DNA of 64,000 nt from positions 1,302,001-1,366,000 of the forward strand of contig JACHMT010000005.1 of NCBI GenBank assembly GCA_014208095.1, written 5' to 3'. Shown here piece by piece: positions 40,343-48,119 of this stretch (within the stretch, counting starts at the first letter, position 1; each line of letters starts with the position of its first letter). The position numbers were made by a program, and so were the translations under genes. Origin of the DNA: Actinospineispora eucalypti. GTDB lineage: Bacteria > Actinomycetota > Actinomycetes > Mycobacteriales > Pseudonocardiaceae. The notes below the pieces were generated by a model. That model made no database searches. It saw nothing but the letters and a program-made list of their open reading frames with translations, and had not been told where the DNA came from.

Positions 40343-41782
40343 ATGACGTCGATCCCGACCGTCGGCAACCTGATCGACGGTGAGTGGCTGCTCAGCGGGC
40401 AGGAGCGGCCGGTGCTGCACAAGCACACCGGTGCCCCGCTGGCCATCACGCACGACGCCACGCCGGGCATGGTGAAGGAGGCGGTGAGCGTCGCGGCGCG
40501 GGCCAGCGAGCGGGACCGGCTGGACCCGCCCGCCCGGTTCGACATCCTGCGGCGGGTGGCCGAACAGATCGGCTGGAACCGGCAGCGGCTGGCCCTTGAC
40601 CTGGCCAGGGAGTCGGGGCTCACCCTCTCGGACTGCCTCGGCGACACCGACCGGGCCGTGCAGACCATGCTCACCTCGGCCGAGGAGGCCAAGCGCATCG
40701 CGGGCGAGATCGTGCCTATCCAGGGGGCGCCGGGTTTCGAGCACCGGATGGCCTTCACCATCCGCGAGCCGGTCGGCGTGGTCTGCGCGATCACGCCGTT
40801 CAACTCGCCGCTGAACACCGTGGCGCACAAGGTCGGCCCGGCGCTGGCGGCGGGCAACGCGGTGCTGGTCAAGCCGTCCCCGTACGCGCCGCTCGCCGCG
40901 GCGGCGCTGTGCCGGATGCTGCTGGAGGCCGGGCTGCCGAAGGGGCTGATCGGGCTGTTGCTCGGCCCCGGTGACCCGGTCGGCCGGATGCTGGTGGAGG
41001 ACGAGCGGATCGACTTCTACACGTTCACCGGGAGCACGGCCACCGGCAAGGCCATCTCCGCGCGCCTGGGCCTGCGCCGGGCCACCATGGAGTGCGGCAA
41101 CGTCTCCGGCACCATCGTCTGCCGGGACGCCGAGCTGGAGTCCGCCGCGCGCCAGTGCGCCCGGGCGGCCTTCCGCAAGGCCGGACAGGTGTGCACCTCG
41201 GTGCAGCGGCTGTACGTGCACGCGGACGTGGCCGAGGAGTTCGTCGAGCGGCTGCGCGCGGCGGCCGGGGAACTGGTGGTCGGCGACCCGGAAGACCCGG
41301 CGACCGACATCGGGCCGATGATCAGTGAGGCGGCGGCCGAGCGGGCCGAGCAGTGGGTGAACGCGGCGGTCGCGGCCGGTGCGCGCCTGGCGGCCGGCGG
41401 CACCCGCTCCGGGCCGGTACTGGCGCCGACCATCCTCACCGACGTGCCGGCCACCGCGCGCGTGGTCTGCGAGGAGATCTTCGCCCCGGTTGTCTCGGTC
41501 ATCCCGTTCACCGACTTCGACGACGCGCTGCGCGCGGTGAACGCCACCCCGTACGGGTTGCAGGCGGGGGTGTTCACCCGGGACCTGAACCAGGCGATGC
41601 GGGCCGCGCGGCGGCTGCGGGTGGGCGGCGTGGTGATCAACTCGACGTCCAGCACCCGGGCCGACCTGATGCCCTACGGCGGGGTCAAGGACAGCGGTTA
41701 CGGCACGGAGGGGCCGCGCTACGCCATACGGGAGATGACCGAGGAGCGCCTGGTCCTGGTGGAGCCCGCCGTTGACCGCTGA
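40343..41782 (+). CDS. Aldehyde dehydrogenase
   Basis: A 479-residue NAD(P)-dependent aldehyde dehydrogenase. Motifs: AITPFNSPLNTVAHKVGPALAAGNAVLVKPSP, YTFTGSTATGKAI, general-base Glu250 in MECGNVSG, catalytic Cys284 in KAGQVCTS, and a C-terminal PYGGVKDSGYGTEG. It oxidises an aldehyde intermediate (or semialdehyde) to an acid. ATG 40343 has AAGGAGTGG upstream and lies 14 bp after the importer ATPase gene, in the same operon. Confidence 0.93.
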   Translation: MTSIPTVGNLIDGEWLLSGQERPVLHKHTGAPLAITHDATPGMVKEAVSVAARASERDRLDPPARFDILRRVAEQIGWNRQRLALDLARESGLTLSDCLGDTDRAVQTMLTSAEEAKRIAGEIVPIQGAPGFEHRMAFTIREPVGVVCAITPFNSPLNTVAHKVGPALAAGNAVLVKPSPYAPLAAAALCRMLLEAGLPKGLIGLLLGPGDPVGRMLVEDERIDFYTFTGSTATGKAISARLGLRRATMECGNVSGTIVCRDAELESAARQCARAAFRKAGQVCTSVQRLYVHADVAEEFVERLRAAAGELVVGDPEDPATDIGPMISEAAAERAEQWVNAAVAAGARLAAGGTRSGPVLAPTILTDVPATARVVCEEIFAPVVSVIPFTDFDDALRAVNATPYGLQAGVFTRDLNQAMRAARRLRVGGVVINSTSSTRADLMPYGGVKDSGYGTEGPRYAIREMTEERLVLVEPAVDR

Positions 41783-42848
41783 ACAGAGGGTCTCCGCCGA
41801 GCGGCTGGCCGAGTTCGCCGCGCGGGTGCTGCGGGCCTGCCAGGTGCCGCCGGCCGATGCCGAGCTGGTGGCCGACAGCCTGGTCGCGGCGGACCTGTGG
41901 GGGCACCAGTCGCACGGGGTGCTGAGGCTGGGCTGGTACGTCGACCGGCTGCGCTCCGGGGTGATGAACACGCGCACCGAGCCGGAGCTGGTGGTGGACG
42001 CGGGCGCGGTGGCCACCCTGGACGGCGGGGACGGGGTGGGCCAGGTGCTGGCCGCGCGCGCCGCCACCGAGGCGATCGAGCGGGCCGGCCGGCACGGCGT
42101 CGGCGTGGTCGCGGTGCGCAACTCCAACCACTTCGGCACCGCCGCCTACTTCACCCGGATGGCCCCGCCGCGCGGCTGCATCGGGCTGCTCGCCACCAAC
42201 GCCAGCGCGGCCATGGCGCCGTGGGGCGGCCGGGAGAAGCGGGTGGGCAGCAACCCGTGGTCGATCGCCGCGCCGCTCGGCGGGCAGCGGCAGCTGGTGC
42301 TGGACATCGCCAACACGGCGGTGGCCAGGGGCAAGATCTACCTGGCCGACAACCGGGGCGAGCCGATCCCGGCCGGTTGGGCGATGGCGGCGGACGGGCG
42401 GCCGACCACCGACCCGCGCGAGGCCATCGCCGGGTTGATCATGCCGATGGCGGAGCACAAGGGCTACGCCATCTCGGTGATGATGGACGTGCTGGCCGGG
42501 GTGCTCACCGGCAGCGGCTTCGGCGCCGGGATCAAGGGGCCGTACCAAGCGGCGGAGCGCAGCGGCGCCGGGCACCTCTACCTGGCGCTCGACATTGCCG
42601 CGTTCCTGCCGGTCGAGGAGTTCGTCCGGCGGGCGAACCAGCTGGTCGACGAGCTGAAGGCGACACCACCGGCGCCCGGGGCCTCGCCCATCCGCTACCC
42701 GGGGGAGGGCGAAATGCTGGCCGAGCAACGCCACCGGGCGGCCGGCCTGGAGCTGCCCGCCCAGACCGTGGCCGACCTGGACCGGGTGGCGGCCGAGCTG
42801 GGCCTGCGGCCGTTGGCCGGCAACGGAGAGGAGCGGCCGTGCCGCTGA
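41772..42848 (+). CDS. Ldh2-family (malate/L-lactate/ureidoglycolate type) dehydrogenase
   Basis: A 358-residue NAD(P)-dependent 2-hydroxyacid dehydrogenase of the Ldh2/YlbC fold. Seen: ADLWGHQSHGVLRLGWYVDRL, VVAVRNSNHFGTAAYFTRMA, GSNPWSIAAPL, MAEHKGYAISVMMDVLAGVLTG. It interconverts a 2-hydroxy acid and a 2-oxo acid (or acts on ureidoglycolate or imines). Start TTG 41772 overlaps the aldehyde dehydrogenase stop by 11 bp; no better start is available. Confidence 0.88.
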   Translation: MTAEQRVSAERLAEFAARVLRACQVPPADAELVADSLVAADLWGHQSHGVLRLGWYVDRLRSGVMNTRTEPELVVDAGAVATLDGGDGVGQVLAARAATEAIERAGRHGVGVVAVRNSNHFGTAAYFTRMAPPRGCIGLLATNASAAMAPWGGREKRVGSNPWSIAAPLGGQRQLVLDIANTAVARGKIYLADNRGEPIPAGWAMAADGRPTTDPREAIAGLIMPMAEHKGYAISVMMDVLAGVLTGSGFGAGIKGPYQAAERSGAGHLYLALDIAAFLPVEEFVRRANQLVDELKATPPAPGASPIRYPGEGEMLAEQRHRAAGLELPAQTVADLDRVAAELGLRPLAGNGEERPCR

Positions 42849-43618
42849 CCATCACGCCGCTGTACGTCGGCCAGTCCCGCGACGTGCCGCTGGCCAACGC
42901 GCTGTACGGGCACGGCGGGGCGGAGCGCATCTGCATCAACATGTACCTGTTCGTGATCGAGGGCGGCGATGCCCCGATCGTGGTGGACACCGGCACCCTC
43001 TCGCCCGACTACGTCACCCGCCACCACCCGTACGACTTCGTCCGGGACGACGAGTACGAACCGGCCAAGGTGCTGCGCGCGCACGGCGTCGAGCCGGACG
43101 AGGTGCGCATCGTGGTCAACACCCATCTGCACTGGGACCACTGCTCCAACAACGCGCTGTTCCGCAACGCGCGCGTGCTGGTGCAGCGCAAGGAGCTGGA
43201 GTACGCCATCGACCCGCTGCCGGTGCACCGCAAGGCGTACGAGAAGCTGCCCGGCCTGCAGGCGCCGTGGATGGCCGGCTGGGACCGGATGGAGACGGTC
43301 ACCGGTGAGGCCGAGCTGGCGCCGGGGGTGGCGGTGGTGCCGCTGCCGGGGCACACCCCCGGGTCGCAGGGCGTGCTGGTGGACACGGCGGCCGGCCGCT
43401 ACCTGATTGCCGGCGACGCGGTCGGCGTCTACCGGAACGTGCATCCGCGCGACTGGCGGGAGAGCATCGCGCCGACCATCCACACCAACCTGTTCGACTG
43501 CTACGAAACCTTCGAGCGGATCGCCGCGCTGGACTGCGAGGTGATCCCCAGCCACGACGAACGCGTACTCGCCAACGCCCCGTTCGGCGTCCCGAGCCCC
43601 GGTCCGGGCGGGAGCTAG
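42839..43618 (+). CDS. Metallo-beta-lactamase-fold hydrolase (lactonase-like)
   Basis: A 259-residue metallo-hydrolase with the zinc motif NTHLHWDHCSNNALF, an upstream VVDTGTLSPDYV, PLPGHTPGSQGVLVDT and AGDAV, resembling N-acyl-homoserine-lactone lactonases and related lactone hydrolases. Start GTG 42839 (GGAGAGGAG upstream) overlaps the previous gene by 10 bp. It is the last gene of the operon and could open a lactone product of the pathway. Cytoplasmic. Confidence 0.88.
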   Translation: MPLTITPLYVGQSRDVPLANALYGHGGAERICINMYLFVIEGGDAPIVVDTGTLSPDYVTRHHPYDFVRDDEYEPAKVLRAHGVEPDEVRIVVNTHLHWDHCSNNALFRNARVLVQRKELEYAIDPLPVHRKAYEKLPGLQAPWMAGWDRMETVTGEAELAPGVAVVPLPGHTPGSQGVLVDTAAGRYLIAGDAVGVYRNVHPRDWRESIAPTIHTNLFDCYETFERIAALDCEVIPSHDERVLANAPFGVPSPGPGGS

Positions 43619-43723
43619 GGCCGCTCCGACGGTCTTCGCGCCGGCCGTCCGGTGACGGCGGAGTGACGAACCATTGACGCGCCTCCGGGAACCTCCGGCC
43701 CAGACAAGTGGCTGGAGCTGGAG

Positions 43724-45232
43724 ATGATCCCGTGGGGACCGCGCCGGTGGCTTTGGAATCGCATTGCGATCTCGAAGTACCGGGCCAATCGACCGGTGGA
43801 AATCCCGGTGCCGGCTGACAATGGCCGGCCGATCGGCGATGTCAGCCTGGTGAGTGCGTTTCCGGGTATTCCCATCCACAACATCCGGGTCGCGGATCGT
43901 GTGCCGGCCGATGAGGCGTCCCGCCTCAAGTATTACTTCTACGAGTTCCAGGTGGCGCTGTATCGCCTACTTCCGCCGATGCAACCCGGTTTGCCGGACA
44001 TCGCGGAGAACCCGGACCAGGCCCTGCTCGAGGCCTATACGCCGGCTCATCGGCGCCTTTTCCCGGCCCCCACGCTGCCGCCGGAGTACCACGGCGAGGT
44101 GGATCTCGGTTTCCTCGCCGTCGCCGGCCCGTACGCCGGCTACCTCGAGCAGACCGCGGACGGGGGTTACCAGTGGGATCTGCGGCAGCTGGCGCGCTAC
44201 GAGCACCACGACGGGCTGCGGTCGCTGGGTCTGCGCGTGCTGTTCCGGGTCGACTCGTCGGCGCTGGAAGCGGTCCAGATCGACTGTGAGCTGGGGTCCT
44301 GCCGGCCGGGCGACCCGAACTGGGGGGCCGCGAAGGAGCTGGCGCTCTGCGCGGTCACCAACCACGTGTCGCTGGTGCGCCACTTCAACTGGGTTCATCT
44401 GGCGGTCGGCGGACCGTTCGCCATCGCCACCCGCAACTGCCTCGACGCCCGGCATCCGCTGCGCCGCCTGCTGTGGCCGCACATGTTCGGCACGCAGTAC
44501 AGCAACCAGATCGTCACGAAGGGCCAGATGGCCAGGGGCGGGGACTTCGAGACCGTCTTCAGCTTTACCCACACCGGTATGTGCGAGCTGTTCGAGGACA
44601 CCTACGAGGCCTACGACATCACCGTGCTGGACCCCGAGCGGGACGCCGAACGCCGAGGGCTCGCCGGCGCTACCTTCGCCCTGCCCAGCCTCGGCAACCA
44701 GCGGGCGATCTTCGATGTGCTGCACGCGCACGCCGCCCGCTACCTGGCGCTGTACTACTCCACCGACCAGGATCTTCGCGCCGACGCGGCCGTGGTCAGC
44801 TGGTTGGCCTCGCTCGAGCGGATGATCCCCAACGGAATACGGGCACTGCGGGGCGAGACGATCACAATCGCCGGCACGGCCCGGCTGGTTGCCGCCCTCA
44901 GCTTCCTCGCCACGGTTCAGCACGACGTGCTGGGCACCGGGTTGTGGAACTACCAGATGTGGAGCCACGTGCAGCCGGTGAGGGTCTACCGGAGCGGGCG
45001 GCGCACGCCCGTCGACGTGTACCAGCGGCTGGTGAACGCGAATTTCAATCTGAACGTGAAACGGGCCGCGCTCATGCAGGATTTCGCCTATCTGGCCCTG
45101 GACGCCCGGGCCGCCGCCGAGTTCCGAACTTTTCAGCAAGAGCTTGTCGATTTGCAGACTCGGTTGTCCGAGGCCCCTTTCGCCTATTGGAAGGTCTATC
45201 CGAGCATGCTGGAGGCGAACATCAATGCGTGA
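43724..45232 (+). CDS. Lipoxygenase-like protein
   Basis: A 502-residue protein whose core matches lipoxygenases: H220-x4-H225 in RHFNWVHLAVGGPFAIATR, followed by the LDARHPLRRLLWPH block, then VFSFTHTGMCELF. Known lipoxygenases insert O2 in polyunsaturated fatty acids using iron held by His-x4-His, a third His, an Asn/His and the C-terminal Ile. Here His400 (ATVQHDVLG) fits the third ligand, but the usual Asn four residues later is Gly404, and the chain ends in INA rather than Ile. No PLAT domain and no signal peptide. ATG 43724 with GGAGCTGGAG. Coupled to the peroxidase gene; 105 bp after the previous operon. Confidence 0.82.
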   Translation: MIPWGPRRWLWNRIAISKYRANRPVEIPVPADNGRPIGDVSLVSAFPGIPIHNIRVADRVPADEASRLKYYFYEFQVALYRLLPPMQPGLPDIAENPDQALLEAYTPAHRRLFPAPTLPPEYHGEVDLGFLAVAGPYAGYLEQTADGGYQWDLRQLARYEHHDGLRSLGLRVLFRVDSSALEAVQIDCELGSCRPGDPNWGAAKELALCAVTNHVSLVRHFNWVHLAVGGPFAIATRNCLDARHPLRRLLWPHMFGTQYSNQIVTKGQMARGGDFETVFSFTHTGMCELFEDTYEAYDITVLDPERDAERRGLAGATFALPSLGNQRAIFDVLHAHAARYLALYYSTDQDLRADAAVVSWLASLERMIPNGIRALRGETITIAGTARLVAALSFLATVQHDVLGTGLWNYQMWSHVQPVRVYRSGRRTPVDVYQRLVNANFNLNVKRAALMQDFAYLALDARAAAEFRTFQQELVDLQTRLSEAPFAYWKVYPSMLEANINA

Positions 45233-47042
45233 GTACGTGGGCAAGTCGGCCCTGCGCCGGCTGTTCGCCAAGCTGGCCGTTGCGGTCGACCGGCGCCGCC
45301 GGTGGGACCGGTTCCCGACCCCGGTGTCCCTGGCCCTGTTGATGGGTCTGCGGGACTCGCTGCGCGAGCACAACCTGTACGACGCGGGCGACGCGGCGTC
45401 CCGGCCGCGGCTAGATCCGCGGCCGGCGCCCCGCTGGCTCACCGCCCGCACCGTCGACGGCACCTACAACGACCTGACCGCCCCGGCGATGGGCGCCGCG
45501 GGAACCCGGCTCGGGCGCAACGTCCCGGCGCGGCGCGCCCGCCCGGAGCGCGGCGAGCGGTTGATGACCCCGAACCCGCGCGTGGTGAGCACGGCGCTGC
45601 TGGCCCGGGGCGAGCGGATGATCCCCGCGACGACGCTGAACGTGCTCGCGGGGGCGTGGCTGCAGTTCCAGACCCGGGACTGGTTCAGCCACGGCACGGA
45701 TCCCGAGCACCCGTTCCGGGTCCCCCGGCCCGAGGGCGACCACTGGCCCGACGACCCCATCCTGCTGCCGCGCACGCCCCGCGACCCGCACGCCGACGGA
45801 GACCCCCCGGCGACGTTCGTCAACACCGAGACCCACTGGTGGGACGCGTCCCAGATCTACGGCAGCACCATGGAGTTCCACCACGCCATCCGCCAACCGC
45901 GGCTGGGGCACGGACGGGTGGCCATCGGGCCCGACGGCCTGATCGACGTGGACCCCGCGCTGCTCGGCAGCTCGGGCGGGTTGGACGGCTGGTGGGTCGG
46001 CCTGGAGCTGCTGCACACCCTGTTCATGCGCGAGCACAACGCCGTGTGCGCCACGCTCGGCGCGGCGTACCCCGCATGGTCGGACGACCAGGTCTTCGAC
46101 AAGGCCCGGCTGGTCATCGCGGCGTTGCTCGCCAAGATCCACACTGTGGAATGGACGACGGCGATCCTCGCCCACCCCGCGCTCCGGATCGGCATGCGGG
46201 CGAACTGGTTCGGGATCGCCGAGGAACGTGTCCGGAACCTCGTCGGGCGACTGGGCGACAGCGAGATCATCAGCGGAATCCCCGGTTCGCCGACCGACCA
46301 CCACTCGGCGCCGTACTCCATCACCGAGGAGTTCGTCGCCGTGTACCGGATGCACCCCCTGGTGCCCGACGACTTCCTCATCCGGGCGGTCGGCGATCCG
46401 CGGCGCCACGACGAACTGGCGTTCCTGGACCTCGCCGGCCTTCGGGCGCGGGACGTGCTCAAGCGCTACGGCGCCACCGACCTGTTCTACTCACTCGGCA
46501 CGGCGCATCCCGGCGCCGTCACGCTGCACAACCACCCGCGGTTCATGCAGCGGCTCCGCCGCGACGACGGCATGGTGGTCGACCTCGCCGCCATCGACAT
46601 CCTGAGGTCACGGGAGCGGGGAGTGCCCCGCTACAACGAGTTCCGCCGGCTGCTGCGCCTCCCCGAGGCCCGCTCGTTCTCCGACCTCACCGGGAACCCG
46701 AGGGCGGCCGCCGAGCTGGCAGCCGTGTACGACTCCATCGAGGACGTCGACCTCACCGTCGGGCTGCACGCCGAACCCCCACCGACCGGCTTCGGGTTCG
46801 GCGACACCGCCTTCCGGATCTTCATCCTGATGGCGTCCCGCCGGCTCAAGAGCGACCGGTTCTTCACCACCGACTTCACCCCGGAGACCTACACACCGGA
46901 GGGCATGCGCTGGATCGCCGAGAACGACATGTCCTCGGTGCTCGCGCGCCACTACCCCGACCTCGGGCCGGCCTTGCACTCGGTGCGGAACGCGTTCGCG
47001 CCGTGGCCCGTCCTGCCCGACCGGGCAACCTCGCCTACCTGA
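45225..47042 (+). CDS. Animal-type heme peroxidase, fatty-acid alpha-dioxygenase-like
   Basis: A 605-residue heme-dependent peroxidase of the animal peroxidase/alpha-dioxygenase superfamily. Seen: LNVLAGAWLQFQTRDWFSHG, FVNTETHWWDASQIYGST, AKIHTVEWT with the proximal His306, EEFVAVYRMHPLVPD with the radical Tyr374, and C-terminal FFTTDFTPETYTPEGMRW. Such enzymes oxygenate fatty acids. The distal His of the family's HDW motif is Arg151 (TRDWF) here, an unusual change. The ATG overlaps the lipoxygenase-like stop by 8 bp with GGAGGC upstream, so the two are made together. No signal peptide is evident. Confidence 0.87.
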   Translation: MREYVGKSALRRLFAKLAVAVDRRRRWDRFPTPVSLALLMGLRDSLREHNLYDAGDAASRPRLDPRPAPRWLTARTVDGTYNDLTAPAMGAAGTRLGRNVPARRARPERGERLMTPNPRVVSTALLARGERMIPATTLNVLAGAWLQFQTRDWFSHGTDPEHPFRVPRPEGDHWPDDPILLPRTPRDPHADGDPPATFVNTETHWWDASQIYGSTMEFHHAIRQPRLGHGRVAIGPDGLIDVDPALLGSSGGLDGWWVGLELLHTLFMREHNAVCATLGAAYPAWSDDQVFDKARLVIAALLAKIHTVEWTTAILAHPALRIGMRANWFGIAEERVRNLVGRLGDSEIISGIPGSPTDHHSAPYSITEEFVAVYRMHPLVPDDFLIRAVGDPRRHDELAFLDLAGLRARDVLKRYGATDLFYSLGTAHPGAVTLHNHPRFMQRLRRDDGMVVDLAAIDILRSRERGVPRYNEFRRLLRLPEARSFSDLTGNPRAAAELAAVYDSIEDVDLTVGLHAEPPPTGFGFGDTAFRIFILMASRRLKSDRFFTTDFTPETYTPEGMRWIAENDMSSVLARHYPDLGPALHSVRNAFAPWPVLPDRATSPT

Positions 47043-47775
47043 GCGCGGCCCCTGGCCGATCGGTCTCCGGCAGGATCCTGGTCAGGTGGTAGTCGAGCGT
47101 GCGGCGCACCTCGGCGAGGGTGCGGCCGCCGTGCAGGACGTCGCCCCCCAGCGACACGGCGGCGGAGACCAGGATGTCCGCCTCCGCGCGGGGGTCCAGG
47201 GCCGATGGGGTCGCGCCGATCCGCTGGGCCTGGGCGATGACGGCGGCGACGAGATCCTCCAGCGGGTGCTGGTCGTGGAGGAACACCGCCGCCAGCGCGG
47301 GGTCGGTGAGGCTGCGGGCGTAGTAGGCGGCGAACACGCGCAGGGTGGCGCGCCGCTGGGCGTCCAGCGGCAGGAGCTCGTCGATGATCGAGCGGAGCAG
47401 GGCTCGCGGATCGTTCGGGTCGGCGGTGATCCGGCGGCGAGCGCGGCGTTCGTTGGTCTGGTGCAGCAGGCGCAGCGCGGCGACGAGCAGTTCGTGTTTG
47501 TCGCGGAAGTGGTACTGCACGGCGCGGGTGGAGACGCCGGCTTCGGCGGCCACTTCCCGGATGCTCGCCGCGTGCAGCCCACGCTCGGCGGCGATTCGCC
47601 AGACCGCCTCGGCGATCTGCCGCCGGCGCGGGTGCGGGGGCGCCGGTTGCGGCGTCGGGGGCGCGGCCCGACGGCGGTAGGCCCGGGCCTGGCAGCCGCG
47701 CGAGCAGTACACCCTGGGGCGACCGCGGCCGCGGTCGGGCAGCGCGGCGCCGCACATCGCGCATCCGGCGCTCAT
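47035..47775 (-). CDS. TetR-family regulator with N-terminal zinc-finger
   Basis: A 246-residue protein. The first 35 residues hold CAMCGAALPDRGRGRPRVYCSRGC, a four-Cys zinc-finger-like module; a Pro-rich linker leads to the TetR HTH (IAEAVWRIAAERGLHAASIREVAAEAGVSTRAVQYHFRDKHELL, about residues 53-97) and a helical ligand domain. The extra zinc module is seen in some actinobacterial TetR proteins. It is convergent with the peroxidase gene (8-bp overlap) and divergent from the DUF4177 gene. It could control the oxygenase pair or the divergent gene; a palindrome at 47854-47866 is a candidate site. Confidence 0.85.
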   Translation of the reverse strand: MSAGCAMCGAALPDRGRGRPRVYCSRGCQARAYRRRAAPPTPQPAPPHPRRRQIAEAVWRIAAERGLHAASIREVAAEAGVSTRAVQYHFRDKHELLVAALRLLHQTNERRARRRITADPNDPRALLRSIIDELLPLDAQRRATLRVFAAYYARSLTDPALAAVFLHDQHPLEDLVAAVIAQAQRIGATPSALDPRAEADILVSAAVSLGGDVLHGGRTLAEVRRTLDYHLTRILPETDRPGAALR

Positions 47776-47853
47776 TTCGTCACACTATGCCTTGGCCTCG
47801 ATTCGTACAAAGTGTGATGGAAAGCCAAATTGTGCGAGCTACTCGTCACGACA

Positions 47854-47866
47854 GAACGATACGTTC
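47854..47866. promoter_or_regulatory. Inverted repeat between TetR and DUF4177 genes
   Basis: GAACG-ATA-CGTTC is a perfect 5-bp inverted repeat with 3-base spacer, 6 bp before the ATG at 47872, flanked by imperfect extensions (GACA / TGTC). A TetR-type operator is plausible. Confidence 0.35.
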
Positions 47867-47871
47867 GTGTC

Positions 47872-48075
47872 ATGACGGAGTGGGAGTACCGAATCCTGAC
47901 CTACAAACTCAGCGAGTTCCGCAAGAACCTGCCGGACTACCAGGCGGTCGAGGCCGAGCTGAACGAGCTCGGCGGAAAGGGCTGGGAGATCCTCAACGCC
48001 GTCGCCCCCGGGCGCGGCCAGGGACAGGCCACCGAGCTCGTCCTGATCGCCCGCCGTCCCGTCGGCGTCGGCTGA
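47872..48075 (+). CDS. DUF4177-like small protein
   Basis: A 67-residue soluble protein, MTEWEYRILTYKLSEF opening, then EAELNELGGKGWEILNAV and ELVLIARRP. The E-x2-LN-x-LG-x2-GWE pattern is typical of DUF4177 and similar small actinobacterial proteins of unknown function. The ATG at 47872 follows a weak site and a palindrome; an upstream GTG-type extension is unlikely. Separate transcription unit, divergent from the TetR gene. Confidence 0.72.
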   Translation: MTEWEYRILTYKLSEFRKNLPDYQAVEAELNELGGKGWEILNAVAPGRGQGQATELVLIARRPVGVG

Positions 48076-48119
48076 CCGGCGTCCACCCACATCGTGCCGG
48101 GAGGTACTAGGCTTCCCGA

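Noticed and set aside
43674..43706. TTGACG as -35 for the lipoxygenase-like operon
   Set aside because: No acceptable -10 at 16-19 bp spacing; too weak to list as a feature.
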